Part shown: piece after piece, positions 59,324-64,000 of the stretch | How positions within the stretch are numbered: the first letter of the stretch is position 1 | Layout of the letters: every line of letters begins with the position of its first letter | Source: Chimonanthus salicifolius | Taxonomy: Eukaryota; Streptophyta; Magnoliopsida; Laurales; Calycanthaceae | NCBI GenBank assembly: GCA_013350335.1 | Contig: CM023539.1 | Location: 68,821,631 to 68,885,630 of the forward strand | Length of the DNA stretch: 64,000 bases | Reading direction: 5' to 3' | The notes under the pieces: generated by a model | Told to the model about the DNA's origin: nothing | The model's database searches: none | The model's input: only the letters and a program-made list of their open reading frames with translations | Translations under genes and position numbers: made by a program

Positions 59324-60295
59324 ATGCGGTATGGACTGTTTGAGTTCATAGTCGTGCCATTTGGACTCACAAATGCGCCGGCTGTATTCATGGATTTGAT
59401 GAACAGAATATTCCGTCCCTATTTGGATCAATTTATAATCGTATTCATTGACGACATTCTGATATATTCCAAGAGTCAGGAAGAACAAGTAGAGCACTTA
59501 CGGATAGTTTTGAATATTTTGAGGCAGAATAAACTATATGCCAACGCCAGTAAATGTGAATTCTGGCTATCCGAGGTCAATTTCTTGGGGCATGTCATAA
59601 CAGAAAATGGTATAGCCGTGGATCCAGCTAAAGTGGCGGCAGAATGGAAAGCGCCAAAGAATGTGACCGAGATCCGCAGTTTCTTAGGATTGGCGGGTTA
59701 TTATCGGAAATTTATCATGGATTTTTCCAAAATTGCATCTCCATTGACTCGACTCACTCAGAAGGGAGTCAAATATGAGTGGAAAGATCTGTGCAATCGG
59801 AGGTTTGAGGAACTGAAAAGTAGACTTACCACTGCTCCTATTTTAATTTTGCCGGAAAAGGGCAAAGGATATGAAGTACAATGCGATGCTTCAGGAGAGG
59901 TGCATGAACGCTTCTACCCCACACATGATCTGGAGCTAGCGGCAGTGGTCTTTGCTCTTAAAAGTTGGAGACACTACCTTTATGGCGAAAAATTTGAGGT
60001 ATTCTCTGATCATAAGAGTTTAAAATATTTATTTGATCAGAAGGAGCTCAATCTAAGGCAGCGTAGATGGATGGAGTATCTGGCGGATTATGAGTTCGAG
60101 CTTCGATACCATCCAGGCAAGGATAACAAGGTGGCGGATGCTCTTAGCCTCCTATCTCATGTGTCGGTCGCATGCTTGATCAGAACAGAATGGGAGATGC
60201 TGCACACCATTCGAGAGTTCAATCTTCATATCAACAACTATGGAAGTATGTATAATTTAATCATACGGTCCAATATAGTCACCAAGATTGAATAA
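59324..60295 (+). pseudogene. RT (palm onward) and RNase H of element A
   Basis: Longest open pol segment, 323 codons, no stop. Residues 1-50 hold RT motifs [10 protein letters not shown] and FIDDILIYS with both catalytic Asp; 87-130 the connection ([19 protein letters not shown]). RNase H acidic residues Asp188, the Glu of DLEL, Asp229 of SDH and Asp of VADAL are present, but the loop and strands between Asp188 and VHER are deleted in frame, which should destroy the fold. The first RT motifs lie upstream in other frames. Confidence 0.88.
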
Positions 60296-60316
60296 GAACA
60301 AAGAACAGACCCAGAA

Positions 60317-61150
60317 ATGGAGGACATATGGGCCAAGATGTCCACTGGTGTAGACATACCGGAATGGGAATTACGACAGGGGCAAGGTCTTTTATTCCGG
60401 GGAAGAACATATGTGCCAAAGAGTTGCAGGAAAGAACTACTGATTGAGGCACATCAGTCCAAGCTCTCTATCCATCCGGGCAGCACCAAAATGTACCATG
60501 ATTTTAAGAGGCATTATTGGTGGCATGGACTAAAAAGGGATGTGGCAGAATTCGTGGCACATTGTCTAACTTGTCAGCAAGTTAAGACTGAACACCAAAA
60601 GCCACCAGGGTTACTCAAAGCCTTAGCAGTGCCAGAATGGAAATGGGAACACATTTCCATGGACTTTGTATCCGGGTTACCAAGGTCTTCAAAGGGCAAT
60701 GACGCCATATGGGTCGTAGTCGACCGACTGACCAAGTCCGCACATTTCATTCCTATCAAGATGACGGATTCATTTGAAACGTTGGGTCGGCGGTATATTA
60801 AAGAAATCATTCGACTACATGGCATTCCTCGAACGATAGTATCGGACAGAGATGGCCGTTTTACCGGCAGAGTATGGCAAAGCATGCAGTCAGCCATGGG
60901 GACAGACTTATTGACTAGCACCGCTTTCCATCCACAGACCGATGGACAGTCTGAAAGGACAATACAAACCTTGGAAGACATGTTGAGAGCATGCATGTTA
61001 GATTTCAAGGGTGGATGCACTTGCCACTGGTGGAGTTCTCGTATAATAACAGCTATTAGGCAAGCCTTCAGATGGCTCCATACGAGGCATTATATGGTAG
61101 ACCGTGTAGGTCACCGGTATGTTGGACAGAGGCTGGAGAGCCTGCATTGA
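60317..61150 (+). pseudogene. Integrase zinc and catalytic domains of element A
   Basis: HHCC domain (H46, H53, C83, C86) and DD35E core (D116 in MDF, D177 in VSDRDG, E213 in QSERT) all intact. After residue 233 a 7-nt deletion relative to element B shifts the frame, so the last 40 or so residues are nonsense. The true C-terminal part continues at 61072 in another frame. Confidence 0.9.
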
Positions 61151-61692
61151 TCGGACCGGAATTAGTTGCAGAGACTACCGTACAAATTAAGTTGATACGT
61201 CAACACTTAATGACTGCACAGAGTCGGCAGAAGAATTACGCTGATAAAAGGAGACGGTTTCTGGAATTTGAAGTGGGAGACATGGTATTTCTAAAGGTCT
61301 CGCCACGGAAAGGACACATGAGGTTTGGCAAGAAAGGAAAACTATCGCCAAGATATGTGGGACCGTTTTCCATCATAAGAAGGATGGGGGATGTTGCTTA
61401 CCAGTTAGCACTTCCTTCTCAATTAGCAGCTCTACATGATGTGTTTCATGTGTCAATGTTAAGGAAGTATAATCTGGATCCGTCCCATGTTTTGAATGTT
61501 CAGGATATTGAAGTGCAAAGTGACGTGACGTACATTGAGAAGCCGGTCAGGATAGTGGAGACCGAATAAAGGGTGTTACGAAACAGAGCGATTCAGTTCG
61601 TAAAAGTGGTATGGGACCGTCATGGTGATGAAGAGGCCACATGGGAACTTGAATCGGAGATGAGAACAGCTCACCCCGAATTATTTGTGTAA
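61072..61692 (+). pseudogene. Integrase C-terminus and chromodomain of element A
   Basis: GRPCRSPVCWTEAGEPALIG, FLKVSPRKGHMRFGKKGKLSPR, LHDVFHVSMLRKY, then the chromodomain (about 61516-61689) with RVLRNRAIQFVKVVW, ATWELESEM and HPELF. TAA at 61567-61569 stands where element B has CAA, a C-to-T change. Confidence 0.9.
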
Positions 61693-61755
61693 ATTAATTT
61701 GAGAACCCTACTTCACTCGATTTTCGGGATGAAAAATTTAAAAAGAGGGTTATAT

Positions 61756-64000
61756 TGTAACACCCCAATTTCTCAATGAAATGGATAATTACCAAAATGC
61801 CCCTGATGTGTTAAATTAATTATTTTGTGATGTTAAGTAAGGAAATAGTGGGACCCATTGCTCAAATTAAAATCATATGAGCACATTATGAATGTTAAGT
61901 TTGATTGGATGGATAATTTGCATCAATTGGGTCAAAAATGGCTAAACGGGTCAAAGGGCCCAAATGGGACCCATCGGGTCAAAATGGATGATTTAACCGT
62001 TTTGTGAACTTAAATTAAATGGGGTTAGGCTGATTTGATTGGAAATCAAGTGGAGGAAAAATGGGTAGGCTTGACCCATATGTAAAAACCAGTTACAAAT
62101 GACCAAAATACCCATAATTGGGTCATGGAGTCAAAAACGGGTCAAGGAGCTAAAGGTGGACCCAACGGGTCGAGTTGACTATGGTTGACCGTGTGGACTC
62201 TCAAGGGAGCTAAAACACAAGTTAAATCAGTTGAGTGGGACTGAAGTGAGTTGGAATTAAATCAAGTGGTGAGTTAACTCATGTGCATTAAATGAAAATG
62301 CATTAAGTATGGTGAGTTGGACATGTGAGTTGGGTAAGTCAAAATGGAAGTCAATGGGACTGTAAATCAGTGAGTTTAGAGGGAATATGAAGAATTTGGC
62401 TCAGCTTTAACCACCAAAACAAGTCCCACACGTTGGGGACTTGTTGGGGTGATTTTCATGATGGAATTTAAATGGGAATACATGGAAATTGGATGAGATG
62501 CATGGGAGTGCCAAAGGGTGTGATGGAAGTGCCAAGGGGTGCTTTGCTTGGCTGCAAGTGACTCCTTGGTTTGTGGAAGGTTTGATGAGGATTGACTGGG
62601 TGACATGGGGGCTGTTTAACAAAAGCAGCCAGCACCCTCACTTGGCCGAATTCCACATTGCAAAAGCATTAGAATTCCATCTCCTTTCCCTCTCTCAAGA
62701 ACACCTCCTTGGCTGAATTTTATCTTGGTGATTTCACCATTGGTTCATGCTTCTAACCAGCTGAGACAAAGGAAGAAAGAAGGAAGGAAACAAGAGGGAA
62801 GAAGGCAAGGAGCAAAGGCATAAGAAAAGCTTGGAATTTGGTAAGCATTTCCATGGACTTTTGATTAATAAAATGGGTGTGTATTGGGCCATGGTTATGG
62901 CCGATTACACCAGGGTTTTAACCTTGATTAATGGAGGATTTAAAATGGTAAAAAATACCATTGGGTTCGGCCACCATGGAGGGCCGAACCCCATGTAAAA
63001 GAATGGTTGATTTTCATGTTTTTGAAACATGGAAACCATAGAGCTTTGGTGGACTATTTTTGGGTTTTATTTAATATTCAAATGCATGTTTTAGAAAGGG
63101 TTATAAACATGGATCTAAATGACAAAAAGGCTGAAGTTAGCATGGTCTAAAACAGTGGATTAAAACCGGAAAAATGGACCATGGGGATCGGCCATCTTGG
63201 ATGGCCGAATCCCATGAAATATTATGGTCTTTTGGGACAAGTAAATGAATTTATTTGGATGGTTTCTAAGAGGTAGAAAGCCAGCAATATGATATTGATA
63301 TTGTATGTTTAAATAACGCCTAAAGCATGTTTGAAAGACCAAAACATGGACATAGGGTTCGGCCACCTTGAATGGCCGAACCCCATGTAAGTAATTGGTA
63401 TGATTTGGTGAGGTTAATTTACTGTTTTGGTTGATGTTTATGCGGCTGAACCATGTGTTATTCATGGTTGGGTTAGCATGGTTAAATCATGAATAATCAT
63501 GGGAAGTTGAGGGATTAATCAGATCAAGAGAACCATTGGGTTCGGCCATGTGCATGGCCGAACCCCATGGGGCTATATTTATGGGATGAATTGCCAAGTT
63601 ATGGCTTTGCTTAGGTGTGTTAAATAGAAATAAGCTTACTGATTTTGATTGGCCATTGGATGGCTGAACCATATGGTTCTTATGATTAAAGAGAAGGGCT
63701 TAAATTAAGAACATATGGTGGAAACGATGAACCAAGGGAACCATTGGGTTCGGCCATGTTAGGGCCGAACCCCATGGAGTAGTTTTATGATGATGAAAAT
63801 GAGGATTGGAACCAAAGTGATTTGAATGGTTATGAAGGATTAAGAGATCCAAATTGGATTGGTAGGGTTCGGCCAAGTAGTATGGCCGAACCCCACTAAG
63901 GTGGAATAATTATGGATGTTAGTTGCAATATGGTTTAAGGTCAATGGCAAAACCGTAAATACTAGTCAAAATTCAATATGAAAGGATTGACCAAAGGAAT
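61756..64000 (+). repeat. 3' LTR of element A, right end outside the window
   Basis: Matches 40296 onward for all 2,245 bp present, at about 1% difference plus single-base indels. Palindromes at 62958-62995, 63179-63216, 63351-63387, 63533-63570, 63741-63777 and 63861-63898. At 63741 the right arm is GGGCCGAAC where the 5' LTR reads GGGCTGAAC, so one pair decayed after insertion. Confidence 0.95.

Larger units (their letters stand above)
58182..61692 (+). pseudogene. pol: gag C-terminus and pol of element A, frame broken
   Basis: Continues gag after the element B insertion. The zinc knuckle CFHC....H....C is at 58228-58269; protease DSGAS at 58489; LDMSEYDITFGMDWL is the protease end. In-frame stops: TGA 58591-58593 and TAG 58819-58821. 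RT starts about 58880 ([14 protein letters not shown]), [16 protein letters not shown] lies near 59100, two frameshifts fall between about 59235 and 59310, and the catalytic FIDD is at 59444-59455. RNase H has [24 protein letters not shown] and VADAL, but about 24 residues after CDASG are missing in frame (59896). Integrase from 60317 has H46, H53, C83, C86 and D116, D177, E213 (35 residues between the last two). A 7-nt deletion at about 61017 and TAG 61057-61059 break it; TAA at 61567 interrupts the chromodomain, ending 61692. Confidence 0.92.
40296..64000 (+). mobile_element. Element A: Ty3/gypsy chromovirus, interrupted by element B, right end outside
   Basis: 5' LTR 40296-43862; internal region 43863-46214 and 58182-61755; 3' LTR from 61756 past the window end. 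Element B (46215-58176, plus one CAGCC duplication) sits inside gag. Internal order is accessory ORF, gag, protease, RT, RNase H, integrase, chromodomain, which places it with chromodomain-bearing plant gypsy elements (Tekay/Del-like). I counted roughly 25 differences between the LTRs in the 2.2 kb that can be compared, about 1%. The coding region has several stops and frameshifts, so this copy is not autonomous. It inserted into the LTR of element C. Confidence 0.93.

Overview
The window is repeat-dominated heterochromatin of a land plant; no host gene is supported. Evidence for a plant: long degenerate arrays of the plant telomere heptamer (CCCTAAA/TTTAGGG), Ty3/gypsy LTR retrotransposons of the chromodomain-bearing (Tekay/Del-like chromovirus) type, and primer-binding sites complementary to plant initiator-tRNA-Met. 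Species cannot be told. Two runs of exactly 100 N (15262-15361, 36659-36758) split the window into three contigs of unverified order and orientation.

Contig 1 (1-15261): the 3' end of an LTR (element E, 1-1000) abuts 11.6 kb of degenerate CCCTAAA-strand telomeric repeat (1001-12587) with internal higher-order duplications; a second LTR (F, 12588-15261) begins there and runs into the gap. Contig 2 (15362-36658): a minus-oriented LTR (G, to 17304), then telomeric repeat in the opposite orientation (TTTAGGG on +, 17305-18173 and 28056-36658), split by a complete but decayed gypsy element D (18174-28055, LTRs about 3 kb, TSD TTTAG). Contig 3 (36759-64000): the gag/protease start and 5' LTR of a minus-strand element C, whose LTR is interrupted by element A (40296 to beyond 64000). 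Element A is interrupted inside gag by element B (46215-58176, TSD CAGCC).

How the parts relate: A carries gag, protease, RT/RNase H, integrase and chromodomain, with several stops and frameshifts. Upstream of gag it has a further intact 178-codon ORF (44308-44844) encoding an acidic, three-zinc-knuckle protein; B has a decayed copy, C has none. B lacks gag, protease and RT, yet its two 3.8-kb LTRs differ at only about seven positions, so it moved recently and must have been mobilised in trans. Divergence between LTR pairs (B much less than A, A less than D) agrees with the nesting order.

The most unusual signal is in the LTRs: (i) over thirty copies of one palindrome (core TTCGGCCAT...ATGGCCGAA) whose outer arms change together; (ii) a two-hairpin module near the 3' end of the A, B, C and E LTRs whose stems covary; (iii) a variable GC-rich tandem-repeat module at one fixed position. 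These suggest a conserved structured LTR architecture not explained by known coding functions.
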